NCBI GenBank assembly: GCA_044235425.1
Contig: JBIIHW010000011.1
Span: 70,582-134,581 of the forward strand
Reading direction: 5' to 3'
Length of the DNA: 64,000 bases
From: JBJSXJ01 sp044235425
Lineage (GTDB): Bacteria > Planctomycetota > Planctomycetia > Pirellulales > Pirellulaceae
Part shown: one piece after another, positions 1 to 8,601 of the stretch
Layout of the letters: each line of letters starts with the position of its first letter
Numbering within the stretch: the first letter of the stretch is position 1
Translations under genes and position numbers: made by a program
Notes under the pieces: generated by a model
What the model was told of the DNA's origin: nothing
Seen by the model: the letters and a program-made list of their open reading frames with translations, nothing else
Database searches by the model: none

Positions 1-266
1 TACCGCCGAGCTATGAAGTGGAAGGCTAGCGACCACGATCCGCCGGCAGCCGCAGAAGGCTGAGAAAAGAATCGCGATCGGGTGACCGGACAACACGTCC
101 GTCCGTAGCAACGTGGCAACTCGGGGTAAGTCACGTTCTAGCCGAAGGTTGAGCGGCAGACTGCCTTGATGAACTTCTTGCCCTGGCTAATGTCGCGCCT
201 GGCTCAGTCGGTGGGACCTGTAACCGCACACCGACCGAGACCGGGTCATGGCCTTTTCCTGGTGAT
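1..266. other. Left-edge intergenic stretch, possibly with the tail of a truncated gene
   Basis: No credible complete gene lies here. On the plus strand frame 1 is open from the window edge to a TGA at 61-63, and frame 3 is open to a TAG at 27-29. Either could be the last codons of a gene starting outside the window, but both are too short to identify. The rest separates that end from the convergent minus-strand DUF3467 gene and contains one imperfect inverted repeat (203-239). Confidence 0.3.
203..239 (-). terminator. Imperfect hairpin downstream of the DUF3467 gene
   Basis: CTCAGTCGGTG at 203-213 can pair with CACCGACCGAG at 229-239, giving an 11-bp stem with one mismatch and a 15-nt loop. 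It lies just past the stop of the minus-strand export-like cluster. There is no clear U-tract on the minus side, so it is at best a weak or Rho-assisted terminator. Confidence 0.25.
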
Positions 267-617
267 TTAGGAGCTGGGCGGCATCTTCACGCGGCGATTG
301 ACGTCTGTTTCCAGCACCCCAAAGACTTGCTCGTGACGCTGCACGGACATGGAGAGAGCGTAGAGCAGGCGTTTGGCCGTGAAGTAATTCATCACGATAC
401 GCTGAGAAACCTGAATGGGGCTCTTCGGTACACCCATCGGCTGCGGGTTAAGTCCGAAGTCGACGATTAATTCTTCTGGCGACCCCGTTACTCGACAAAA
501 ATTCGCATATAAGGCGGCGACGTGCGAGTCATCGACGTCGATCTGCACATTCTGCTGCACTGCGGGTGTACCTACCGGATTCTTTCCTTCTTCTGCCCCA
601 CCATCAGTTGACATCAT
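267..617 (-). CDS. DUF3467 family protein
   Basis: This small soluble protein of about 116 residues matches the DUF3467 pattern: an acidic start (VDVDD-like), HVAALYANF, then a segment around PEELIVDFGL and a C-terminal helix beginning with a TAKRL-like run. The family has no established biochemical function. I place the start at the ATG ending at 617, because GAAGGAG lies 5 nt upstream; the longer reading frame would need a TTG. A second ATG follows immediately and could be used instead. The gene is 36 bp downstream of the PqqD-M50 protein on the same strand and is probably the last gene of that operon. Family assignment is fairly secure; any role in export is only inferred from position. 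Confidence 0.75.
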   Translation of the reverse strand: MMSTDGGAEEGKNPVGTPAVQQNVQIDVDDSHVAALYANFCRVTGSPEELIVDFGLNPQPMGVPKSPIQVSQRIVMNYFTAKRLLYALSMSVQRHEQVFGVLETDVNRRVKMPPSS

Positions 618-653
618 TCCTACTCCTTCACAAGTAAACAAACCACGAACCTA

Positions 654-2891
654 CTACAGTTCAAAATGAAACGTTCGACTTAGATAACGAAACACGCGCC
701 AGCTCAAGGATCGCCAGGGTGTCGCAATTTTTCCTTTGCCGCGCATGCCGAGTTGAAAGATGAGATCATCGCGTTCGAGCGGTTCGGTACGTACCTGATA
801 GGACGTGTGGAGCGGCCGCTGCAAGCCTTGGGCATCGGTGCGAGTGTCCAATTCACCGCCGTGCTGTACGGCGAGGGATGGCGGGCTGACTTCGAGTTTA
901 TTGTTAGCGATCTGGGTGATTTGGCTGGTAAAGATTTTTCCGGGATAGGCATCCAGTCGCATATCCACTCGATCGCCAATTTGAATCAATTCGATATCGG
1001 CCTGGTCCACCACGAGAATAGCTTCCATGCGATGAGGGTCACCGATTTGGCAGAGCAAGTCAGACTGGGTGAAATGGGCATGTGCATTCTTGGGATCGAA
1101 CGGCGAGCCGGTCCAGGTCGGTAAGCGATCGGTTTGCCCACGCGGATTAGGCCGTAAGGGAGGCGATAAGACTCGGCCTGCAATCGGCGCTTGAATTGTC
1201 AACTTTGCTGCCTGTTCTTGCTTTTCGCGCAGCAGGTCGCGCAGCGAGTCGAGGGTTTCGCGTTTCGGGGCGATTTGCAAGCCGGCCGTGGGATCATACT
1301 GCCGCAAGCGTTCCAAGTTGGCAACTTCAGCTTCCGCCGCGTGCACTTGTCCTTCCAGATCGATCAGCTCTCGCTGCAAGTCCGTATTGGCGAGTTTCAC
1401 CAAGGTCACGCCGGCTTCGACAGCATCCCCCGGTTTCACGCCCCACTGCACCACTTCACCCGGCACCTCCACATACACCGACTCGGCATCGGTGGTGCGA
1501 ACTTCCAGTGAGCAAGTCACTCGACAGGGTAGCGGCAAAAACAGGAACAGAGCCAACGCGGTCGCCAACGTAGCGGCCGTGGCATAGACACGCGGCATTT
1601 TCACTTTGTGCATCCTCCCCGGCGTGTAAAAGAATTTTCCCAACTGCCACAGCGGCTGGACAAACAGTCCCACAATACCGGCAAAGGCAATGATCTGACC
1701 GACAATCTTCAAGCCGTAGGGTTCAAAAACCTGGTTCAAGAAATAGAGAATGGAGAACACGACCAGCCACCGATAAATGACCGCTGCGATCGTGAACATA
1801 CCAAACAAAAAACGATTTTTCTGTGGCAGGAAGGGACTTTCCGGCTGCTCCAGTCCCAGGCATAAGTCGACTAGGAAACGCTTTACGACCTCGGTCGATT
1901 TCTGACGTAAGTTCGGGATTTCCGACAAGTCCATCAAGATGTAGTAACCGTCAAATCGCAGCAGTGGATTGCCATTGAAAACTACCGTACTGACACTGCA
2001 GATGAACATCACGCTCAGACAGATATGATTGAGCAGGCCTGGTTCACTGAACCACCATAGGAAGGTGGCAATCGAAGCGAGGAAGATCTCGACATACATG
2101 CCGGCGGCGCCGATGATCGCGCGCGAATACTTATTCGGCAACATCCAGGAGTCGGACACGTTGCAGTACAGTGCCGGGGTGAAGACCAGTAGCATGGCGC
2201 CCATTTCGTGAACTTCACCACCGAAATGTTTACAGGATAAACCGTGTCCAAATTCGTGCAGAATCTTCACGATCGCCATGGTGACGCCCAGGAAGATCCA
2301 ATTCTCGGCCGCAAAAAATTGATGAAAGGCGGGAAGGCGGGCACGGAACGTATCGAATTCAATGCCTACCAGCAGCAAGGCGCTGAGCCCCAGCAGCAAC
2401 CACACAAAAAAGAAACTCGTCGTGTAAAACCACCGCGTGCGGGGGTATAGCCAGTTCAGGAGCCGGTCGGGATCAATACCACGAAATCGTAATGAAAACA
2501 GATTGGAAAACTTACTCATCAACTCCTGACGCCGCTTCTGATCGCCACGCTGCTTGAGCTGCCGACCTTGTCCCGACGCATCCGAAATCACCAGGCCACT
2601 GCGATGCAGCATCCCGATGAACTGCTGCAAATCCTGGAATGTGATTTTTTGAGGAGTGAATTCCTCTTCGAATTGCTCTTTGATCTGCTCCATGCTGGAA
2701 ACTCCATCCAGCATCCGCAAAATCGCGAACTCCTCTTCGTGAAAGCGAAAGTAATTCAGCCCTACCGGTTCCTTGATCACCCAGAACACTCGGCCGTGGT
2801 AGCGATGCTGGCGCGCAATCAGATCGGGACGCATCCGTAAGCGCACGGCACGTGACGAACTGCTGATCAAGCTGTCGGCTAAAGTTGCCAT
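654..2891 (-). CDS. PqqD-like / M50 site-2-type metalloprotease / HlyD-like membrane fusion protein
   Basis: This 745-residue multidomain membrane protein has three parts. Residues about 20-103 resemble the PqqD (RiPP-recognition) fold: two beta strands, then helices containing FAILRMLDG and a final LHRSGLV. Residues about 150-440 form a multi-helix M50 core with the zinc motif HEFGH at 212-216 and the distal NPLLRFDGYY motif (Asp near 314). Residues about 470-745 are lipoyl/HlyD-like with a coiled coil (LEGQVHAAEAEVANLERL). Known relatives are annotated as putative peptide zinc metalloproteases of the YydH type. All catalytic residues are present. The gene lies 13 bp after an HlyD-like adaptor, so co-transcription with the SecA-like cluster is likely. 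I infer peptide processing coupled to export; the substrate is unknown. Confidence 0.85.
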   Translation of the reverse strand: MATLADSLISSSSRAVRLRMRPDLIARQHRYHGRVFWVIKEPVGLNYFRFHEEEFAILRMLDGVSSMEQIKEQFEEEFTPQKITFQDLQQFIGMLHRSGLVISDASGQGRQLKQRGDQKRRQELMSKFSNLFSLRFRGIDPDRLLNWLYPRTRWFYTTSFFFVWLLLGLSALLLVGIEFDTFRARLPAFHQFFAAENWIFLGVTMAIVKILHEFGHGLSCKHFGGEVHEMGAMLLVFTPALYCNVSDSWMLPNKYSRAIIGAAGMYVEIFLASIATFLWWFSEPGLLNHICLSVMFICSVSTVVFNGNPLLRFDGYYILMDLSEIPNLRQKSTEVVKRFLVDLCLGLEQPESPFLPQKNRFLFGMFTIAAVIYRWLVVFSILYFLNQVFEPYGLKIVGQIIAFAGIVGLFVQPLWQLGKFFYTPGRMHKVKMPRVYATAATLATALALFLFLPLPCRVTCSLEVRTTDAESVYVEVPGEVVQWGVKPGDAVEAGVTLVKLANTDLQRELIDLEGQVHAAEAEVANLERLRQYDPTAGLQIAPKRETLDSLRDLLREKQEQAAKLTIQAPIAGRVLSPPLRPNPRGQTDRLPTWTGSPFDPKNAHAHFTQSDLLCQIGDPHRMEAILVVDQADIELIQIGDRVDMRLDAYPGKIFTSQITQIANNKLEVSPPSLAVQHGGELDTRTDAQGLQRPLHTSYQVRTEPLERDDLIFQLGMRGKGKIATPWRSLSWRVFRYLSRTFHFEL

Positions 2892-2904
2892 GGTGGTGAG
2901 CGGG

Positions 2905-3990
2905 TTACTCCGCGGCGGCGGTGGCGAGCGGTTTGATTTGGATCGTCATGGTGACATTCGACCCGGGACGCAGCAGCCAATCCCGCTCGCCGACCTGAGG
3001 ATTCTTAACTTTCGCCCAGACGCGATAATCCCCACCCGGTTCAATGACCGGACTCACATAGTCCAGCTTGGCCGTGACACTGCGAGTCACACTTTTGCCT
3101 CCAATCGTCTCGGAGACCTCAATCGTGACGGGCTGATCTTCGACCTCCCGCGGCGAAAAATCGGACACATTCAGGTAGCCTTGCACCCGCACCGCATCCA
3201 TTCGCACAATCCGCATGATCGACTCGCCCAGTTGCACCCAATCCCCCACATGCTTGTCGACCTCGACGATCACCGCTTTACCCGGTTCCTTGAGCCGCGC
3301 GACCACTTGGAAATTGGTCAGCTCAATCTGCGTCTGCTCCAGCAGTGCGTTCTTGCCTTCCTCAGTTAAATCCGCCACTCGATCTTCCAGTCGCGCCACA
3401 TCGGTTTCCGACTTGGCACGCTCGAATTGCACCTTGAATTTACGCAGCTCCGCGTTGCTCACCACATTCCGTCGAAACAGCTCTTCGTTGACTTGGTATT
3501 CCGCTTCCTGGTACCGCGCCACATCGTCCGCTGCTTTCACCTTGGCATCGCTGGCAGCTTGTGCTTTGGCGATGCGCAGTTCCGCCTCGGCCGTCGCCTT
3601 CTTCGCCTTGGCGACCGCATCGTCAATTTGTGCCAGCACGGCCCCTTGCTCGACAATCGTGCCTTCGTCCACGTGCAGTTCCGCTAACTCCCCCGCCTGC
3701 TTGGCCGGCACCTGAATGTCCTCGATCGCCAGCACCACCGCTCGAGAAATGCGGGCGCCGCCCGGTGCCTTGGCTGTGGGAACGCCAGAACGCAGAGACG
3801 ATGCGCCGCCGGTCGCTGGCTTCGTGGGTGCCTCCTGAGCGATCGCCCAGAGCGACACGGCAACTCCGCTGGTCGTCACGGCCACTGTGAGCCAGTGACG
3901 GGCGCGACGCAGCAGACGCTGGCGACTCGCCGCTTGCAGCAGCGCGGATTGTGAGGTGCTTGACCCGTGACCAACTAATGTACCACTCAT
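2905..3990 (-). CDS. HlyD-family periplasmic adaptor protein
   Basis: This 361-residue protein has one N-terminal membrane anchor (about 31-50) followed by the standard membrane-fusion-protein order. First comes a lipoyl half (about 92-125, with VPAKQAGELAELHVDEG), then a long Ala/Lys/Glu-rich coiled-coil hairpin (about 126-235), a second lipoyl half with a VDKHVGDWVQLGE-type turn, and a C-terminal beta-barrel region. Such proteins bridge an inner-membrane transporter to an outer-membrane channel. No ABC or RND pump is encoded beside it; its partners here are a GAF-HlyD protein, a PqqD-M50-HlyD protein and a SecA-like ATPase. The start has AAGGA about 9 nt upstream. Family assignment is firm; the transport partner is unknown. 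Confidence 0.85.
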   Translation of the reverse strand: MSGTLVGHGSSTSQSALLQAASRQRLLRRARHWLTVAVTTSGVAVSLWAIAQEAPTKPATGGASSLRSGVPTAKAPGGARISRAVVLAIEDIQVPAKQAGELAELHVDEGTIVEQGAVLAQIDDAVAKAKKATAEAELRIAKAQAASDAKVKAADDVARYQEAEYQVNEELFRRNVVSNAELRKFKVQFERAKSETDVARLEDRVADLTEEGKNALLEQTQIELTNFQVVARLKEPGKAVIVEVDKHVGDWVQLGESIMRIVRMDAVRVQGYLNVSDFSPREVEDQPVTIEVSETIGGKSVTRSVTAKLDYVSPVIEPGGDYRVWAKVKNPQVGERDWLLRPGSNVTMTIQIKPLATAAAE

Positions 3991-4055
3991 GCCTGGCTAT
4001 CCTTCTGTCTGCAAATCATTCCACCGCCCGACCAGCACTCAACTATCCCCCAACA

Positions 4056-6107
4056 TCAGCTCCACGAGAACCACAGCTTCTGCACGTACTCCCAAGCCTC
4101 GTGCAGCTTCGCGTAGGCGATCGAACTGCGACCCGCACGCACGCGTGCAATCACACTGGCACCTGGCCGCAGCTCGGGCGGTAAGTCCGCTTGATCCAGC
4201 TCCACCTTGATCCGCACCGTGTGTCCTTCTTCCTCATGCATCTGCGTCGTCTCATGAATGCTCTTAACGATCCCCTTCCGCTCAGTACCCGGATCGGTAG
4301 CCAGCACGTAAGAAACCTCGAGAGCATGTTGGTCGAGCAGTTTTTGAGCCCGCTGAATGTGACCAATACGGCGCTCGGGCATGTGCAGTTCAATTTCCCA
4401 GCGGGCGTTTTCCGTCGTGTCAGCAACCGCCAGCAGCACCTGCCCACGCTCCACCGGTCGATGCAGCAACGATTTCTCGACGTCCCAGGAGAGCACCACG
4501 GTGCCCGCAATCGGACTTTTCACCGTCAGCTTCTCGCGCTTCGATTCCAATAGCTCCAGTTGCCGCTCCAAGCTCTTGATCTTCTCACGCAGCTCCGCTG
4601 CCCGTCCGGAGAGCCGCACTTTATCTGCCTCGCTGATGCGCGGCTGTAACTTGGAACGCTGCACCGAGGACTCCTCTTCGATCGACGTTCCGAGCTCTCC
4701 ACTGACACGTTCAATCTCGCGCGTCAAGTCGTCGCTCGTGAGTTTAACCAGCGGCGCGCCTTCCGCGACGGCCTGGCCGTCACTGGCGAGCAGTTCCCGA
4801 ACCGTTCCCGCTTCGGTAACGAATACATCGCGCTGAAGCACCGGTTGCAAACTACCTTTGGCTTGCAGATCGAAACCGGTGGGAATCAAACAAAGTGCTA
4901 ACACGACCGCCAGGATCGCCCCGCCAATCGACAAGGTTTTGGGGAGCTGGCGAGCTTCCACCACCCAGCGGGCTTTACCGATCGTGCGCCAGACCGGCAT
5001 CAAAAACAGATTGTTGTGCTCGAGTGCATTGGATACGGCGCGGGCCGTGTGCTCGTACACCAAGTCCACACGCGCATCCAGCACCTCACGCGGCAGATCA
5101 CTATCGATCTGTTCGACGATGAGTGCCCCCATCACCTCGCGCGAATCGCGCGGATCCTTTAGCTTGTCGCGTTCATTGGCAGCCACGATCAAGCCTGGTT
5201 TGCGGAGCGGTAAGACGGTGAGCGACTTGGCGAAGGATTCATCGACATAGTCGTGGACCGCTTCCTCGAGCTGCGGCGGCATGTCGGCAGTGGAACCGGA
5301 GTACTGAAACTTCTCACCGGTACCGACGACGCGCGTGGCTAGTTCCCCCAGTTTCACGACGACGTTGGAGCGATTATCGAGTGAATCCTGGCCGCTGATC
5401 GCTTGTACAATGCAGTGACGCCCACGCTTCAGCGCTAAACTGACGCGATCGCAGCCGATGAGTCGTCGGCCCTCATTGACGATCGTGTAGGCCGTCTCCA
5501 TTAAATCCAAGCTCTCATGGACCAACCGAGAAAACTGGTCGGCTTGAGCGTACAACGACTGTCGATCACTCACCTGACGCAGCTTACGCGATTTGAGCCA
5601 TTCGGCGATCTGCTCGCACATCTGCTGCAAGAATTTCAGATAACCCCGCTGCGTGTTGGGAGCTGAATCGGGACGCTGGAAGATTTCGATCACCCCTTCC
5701 ACCGTGCCTTCGACGAGCAGCGGATTCAGCACCAGCAGGTAGCGAGTGGGATTGCCACCCGCTCGTTCGTCCGACATGCCCGACAGGGGCGGGATGAGTT
5801 GCCCCTGGCGACTGGCGGCAATGTAGTCCAGCAGCCGCCGGTGACGAGCGGCATCGTCATTCTGCTCCAGGAGCGTATCACTGATGTTTTGCTGGTAGAT
5901 GAGCTTAAGTTGGCCTTCGGCCTGCACCCAGACGGCTCCACCCACGGCCGCCAGGGCGTTGACGATACGCTGCAAGACCGCCGGGTAATACTGGTCCGGC
6001 CCCAGGTCGCTCTTCGACAACTCCGAGATTTCCCCGACGAGCGTGCGAATGTGCAGTTTTGTCTGCTCGATCGTGTCTTGATTCACGGCGGATTGATCTG
6101 ACGACAT
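4056..6107 (-). CDS. Tandem-GAF, membrane-anchored HlyD-like adaptor
   Basis: The likely product is 683 residues. Two GAF-like domains occupy about 38-172 (hydrophobic core GAVWVQAEGQLKLIYQQN) and about 198-370 (LIGCDRVSLALKRG). A single transmembrane helix follows near 395-415 (AILAVVLALCLIPTG). The remainder is HlyD-like: lipoyl half, coiled coil and C-terminal barrel. The arrangement suggests a cytoplasmic small-ligand sensor joined through one helix to a periplasmic adaptor. I chose the ATG ending at 6107 because a GGGAG ribosome-binding site precedes it; the open frame extends to 6248 but only with a TTG. It lies 191 bp downstream of the SecA-like gene and 65 bp upstream of the next HlyD gene. 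GAF plus HlyD in one chain is uncommon; the ligand is not predictable. Confidence 0.8.
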   Translation of the reverse strand: MSSDQSAVNQDTIEQTKLHIRTLVGEISELSKSDLGPDQYYPAVLQRIVNALAAVGGAVWVQAEGQLKLIYQQNISDTLLEQNDDAARHRRLLDYIAASRQGQLIPPLSGMSDERAGGNPTRYLLVLNPLLVEGTVEGVIEIFQRPDSAPNTQRGYLKFLQQMCEQIAEWLKSRKLRQVSDRQSLYAQADQFSRLVHESLDLMETAYTIVNEGRRLIGCDRVSLALKRGRHCIVQAISGQDSLDNRSNVVVKLGELATRVVGTGEKFQYSGSTADMPPQLEEAVHDYVDESFAKSLTVLPLRKPGLIVAANERDKLKDPRDSREVMGALIVEQIDSDLPREVLDARVDLVYEHTARAVSNALEHNNLFLMPVWRTIGKARWVVEARQLPKTLSIGGAILAVVLALCLIPTGFDLQAKGSLQPVLQRDVFVTEAGTVRELLASDGQAVAEGAPLVKLTSDDLTREIERVSGELGTSIEEESSVQRSKLQPRISEADKVRLSGRAAELREKIKSLERQLELLESKREKLTVKSPIAGTVVLSWDVEKSLLHRPVERGQVLLAVADTTENARWEIELHMPERRIGHIQRAQKLLDQHALEVSYVLATDPGTERKGIVKSIHETTQMHEEEGHTVRIKVELDQADLPPELRPGASVIARVRAGRSSIAYAKLHEAWEYVQKLWFSWS

Positions 6108-6298
6108 GCAACTCTCCCACCCCAAGGGCGGACGCTGCCGCAACGTTGGGACGTATTTTTCTAGCCGCTGACGAAACGACCAATGGTCCTGACGACCACG
6201 GTTATTGGTATGTAACTTAAATCTATCGGCAATCGGAGGTTTGGACAATAAAACGGGCGTGGTTTATACGCGAGTGGACGCATTTTGGTTGCCGGAAA

Positions 6299-8278
6299 TC
6301 AGCTATCAGCCGTATCCAAGTAGGGATCTTGGCCCATTTCGATCTGCATTTTTTTCCGCTGGCGTTCATGGTGCAGCAGCACAAAGCGGTCGCGCAGATG
6401 CCGGCCTTCCACGATTCGCTGTGCCTTCCGGAAGATTTTGCCCATCCCCGGCAACTCGCCCACCGATTTTTCACCGAACTCTTTCAGCCGTTCCGCCTTC
6501 TGCGGTCCATAGGCGGAGAGGACGATGTCGTCGTCCAGCGACAGGTATTGTCGTACGGAACCGGGATCGCCCTGTCGGCCGCAGCGGCCGGCCAACTGCC
6601 GGTCAATGCGTGCGGCGTCATGGAGTTCCGTGCAGACGACATGCATGCCACCGAGCTCGCGCACGCCTTCCGCCAATTTCACGTCGGTACCACGTCCCGC
6701 CATGTTGGTCGCCACCGTGACTTTGCTCGCCTGGCCAGCCAGGGTTACGATGTCCGCCTCGCGGGCCACTTCGTTCGCGTTCAGCACTTGATGTTCAATT
6801 TCGGCCGCCCGCAGCAGCTTCGAGAGATGCTCCGATTTGTCGATGGATCGAGTACCGATGAGTACGGGTCGACCGAGCCGATGCATCGCTCGGACCTCTT
6901 CGACTACCGCTGTCCACTTCTGGTCACTCGTGCCAAACACCCGGTCGGGCAAGTAGATTCGCTGCGGTGGCCGATTCGTGGGCACCGGAATCACATGCAT
7001 CCGGTAGACGCGACGAAACTCCCGCGCTGAGGTACGTCCTGTTCCTGTCATCCCGGCCAGGTGCCGATAACGCAGAAACAAATCCTGCACGGTAATGCGC
7101 GCTGCTTGCCCCGTGGGCACCGTGACTTCCAGTCCCTCCTTGGCCTCCAACGCCTGATGAATTCCGTCGCGCCACTTGCGGCCCTCCGCCAAACGCCCGG
7201 TGAATTCGTCGACAATCACGATCTCACCGTCGCGCACCACATATTGCCGGTGAAGCAGGAAATCGCGACTTACCTTGATCGCGCGCTCCATGTACTCATA
7301 CAAATCGATGAGTCCCACGGCGCGGAGAATTTCAGGCTGCGGGATCGACCGCAACAGCTGACGACCCTCGGCCGTTAACTCCACCTTCTTCGTGTCGTGA
7401 TCGTACGTGTAATGCTCTTCTTCAATGAATCGTCCGCAGTTGGCCGAGGCCCAGGTGTAGCTGGTCGCCACTCGTTCCCGAATCTTTTCGCCCAACGAAC
7501 CAATGATCAGCGGCGTACGAGCCTCGTCGATCAAAATACTGTCCGCTTCATCCACCAGACAGAAATGAGCGCCGCGCTGCACCGGCATTTCACCTCCACC
7601 AGCAAACCGAGTCTGACTGGTTTCACCGACGAAATCGTCTTGCGAATGGCCCATGCGTCGCAGCAGTAAGCGATCACGCAGGAAATCAAAACCAAATTCC
7701 TTGGCGGTGCCGTAGGTGATGTCACAGGCATACGCCTTGCGCCGCTGATCGGATTTGTCGGCTGTTTGAATGATGCCGACGGTCATGCCGAGCATTTCGT
7801 AGAGGGGCCGCATCCATTCGGCGTCACGAGCGGCCAGGTAATCATTGACCGTGGCCAGGTGAGCGCCTTTCCCGACGAGTGCGTGGAGATAGAGAGGCAA
7901 GGTGGCGGTGAGTGTTTTTCCTTCGCCCGTTTGCATTTCTGCGATGCAGCTGTTGTACAGCGCCGTGCCACCGATGATCTGCACATCGAAATGCCGCATG
8001 TTGAGCGCTCGACGACCCGCCTCCCGCACCAAAGCGTAAGCTTCCGGTAATAGGACCGACAGCTTCTCGCCACTCTTGGCACGAAACTGCAACGAGCGGC
8101 TTTGACGTCGTAAATCGGACTCCGACATCGCCCGTAACGCAGGCTCTTGCCCGGCCACCAGCGGCAGCAAGTGACTCCACTGCGCTAATCGTCGTTGTAC
8201 CGGTCCACCCACCAGCGCCAGCACGCGAGCCATCGCACCGGTGGGGAGTCCATGAATCTTGCCAACGCCGCCCGACAT
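6299..8278 (-). CDS. Short SecA-like preprotein translocase ATPase
   Basis: This 659-residue protein carries the full SecA motor: MQTGEGKT (Walker A, 115-122), VDEAD (243-246), MTGTGRTS, TNMAGRGTDVKL and GRCGRQGDPGS. Housekeeping SecA is usually 830-900 residues. This protein stops about 85 residues after the last motor motif, within what aligns with the first long helix of the scaffold domain. It therefore lacks the helical wing, the rest of the scaffold and the C-terminal zinc tail. It is not interrupted: the reading frame is clean and AAGGAAG precedes the start. It heads an operon of two HlyD-like adaptors and a PqqD-M50-HlyD protein. It is most likely a specialised second SecA; the housekeeping gene should lie elsewhere. 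Confidence 0.88.
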   Translation of the reverse strand: MSGGVGKIHGLPTGAMARVLALVGGPVQRRLAQWSHLLPLVAGQEPALRAMSESDLRRQSRSLQFRAKSGEKLSVLLPEAYALVREAGRRALNMRHFDVQIIGGTALYNSCIAEMQTGEGKTLTATLPLYLHALVGKGAHLATVNDYLAARDAEWMRPLYEMLGMTVGIIQTADKSDQRRKAYACDITYGTAKEFGFDFLRDRLLLRRMGHSQDDFVGETSQTRFAGGGEMPVQRGAHFCLVDEADSILIDEARTPLIIGSLGEKIRERVATSYTWASANCGRFIEEEHYTYDHDTKKVELTAEGRQLLRSIPQPEILRAVGLIDLYEYMERAIKVSRDFLLHRQYVVRDGEIVIVDEFTGRLAEGRKWRDGIHQALEAKEGLEVTVPTGQAARITVQDLFLRYRHLAGMTGTGRTSAREFRRVYRMHVIPVPTNRPPQRIYLPDRVFGTSDQKWTAVVEEVRAMHRLGRPVLIGTRSIDKSEHLSKLLRAAEIEHQVLNANEVAREADIVTLAGQASKVTVATNMAGRGTDVKLAEGVRELGGMHVVCTELHDAARIDRQLAGRCGRQGDPGSVRQYLSLDDDIVLSAYGPQKAERLKEFGEKSVGELPGMGKIFRKAQRIVEGRHLRDRFVLLHHERQRKKMQIEMGQDPYLDTADS

Positions 8279-8601
8279 TTCTACTGCTTCCTTGAGGACC
8301 GTAACTGTCGCAAACTTCAGAGTCTTTACTTTATCGGCACGTAACGAAATTCGCCAACGACCTGCTCACCATGAATTTCCCGATAAATCGGATTGAATCC
8401 CCATAAGCCGCTCAACCGACATAACAGGAACAGCTTACCTGCGATCGTCTTCCTGATGCCCCGGGTTGGCGAGCGGATTCTGTTAGTTTGGGTAGTTTTT
8501 GTCGCAGATCGAGTCCTTTTGTACGAATTGGCTCGATTTTACCGGCTAGGACGGCCGATCACGTTAGAGAATGATTTCGCGTTGGTCCAAGGATGCGAGT
8601 A
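8279..8601. other. Divergent intergenic region between the SecA-like operon and the BBP7 gene
   Basis: This 323-bp region must hold the promoters of two divergent genes. The minus-strand promoter candidate is at 8328-8357. Toward the plus-strand gene there is a T-rich stretch around 8481-8520 but no convincing hexamer pair. No RNA gene or repeat was seen. Confidence 0.5.
8328..8357 (-). promoter_or_regulatory. Candidate sigma-70-type promoter of the SecA-like operon
   Basis: Read on the minus strand, TTGGCG (8357-8352) is followed after 18 nt by TAAAGT (8333-8328), about 50 nt upstream of the SecA-like start codon. Four of six bases fit each consensus hexamer. No experiment supports it. Confidence 0.35.

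Noticed and set aside
6108..6248. N-terminal extension of the GAF-HlyD protein to 6248
   Set aside because: It requires a TTG start without a Shine-Dalgarno, while the ATG ending at 6107 has a good one and begins the domain-like sequence.
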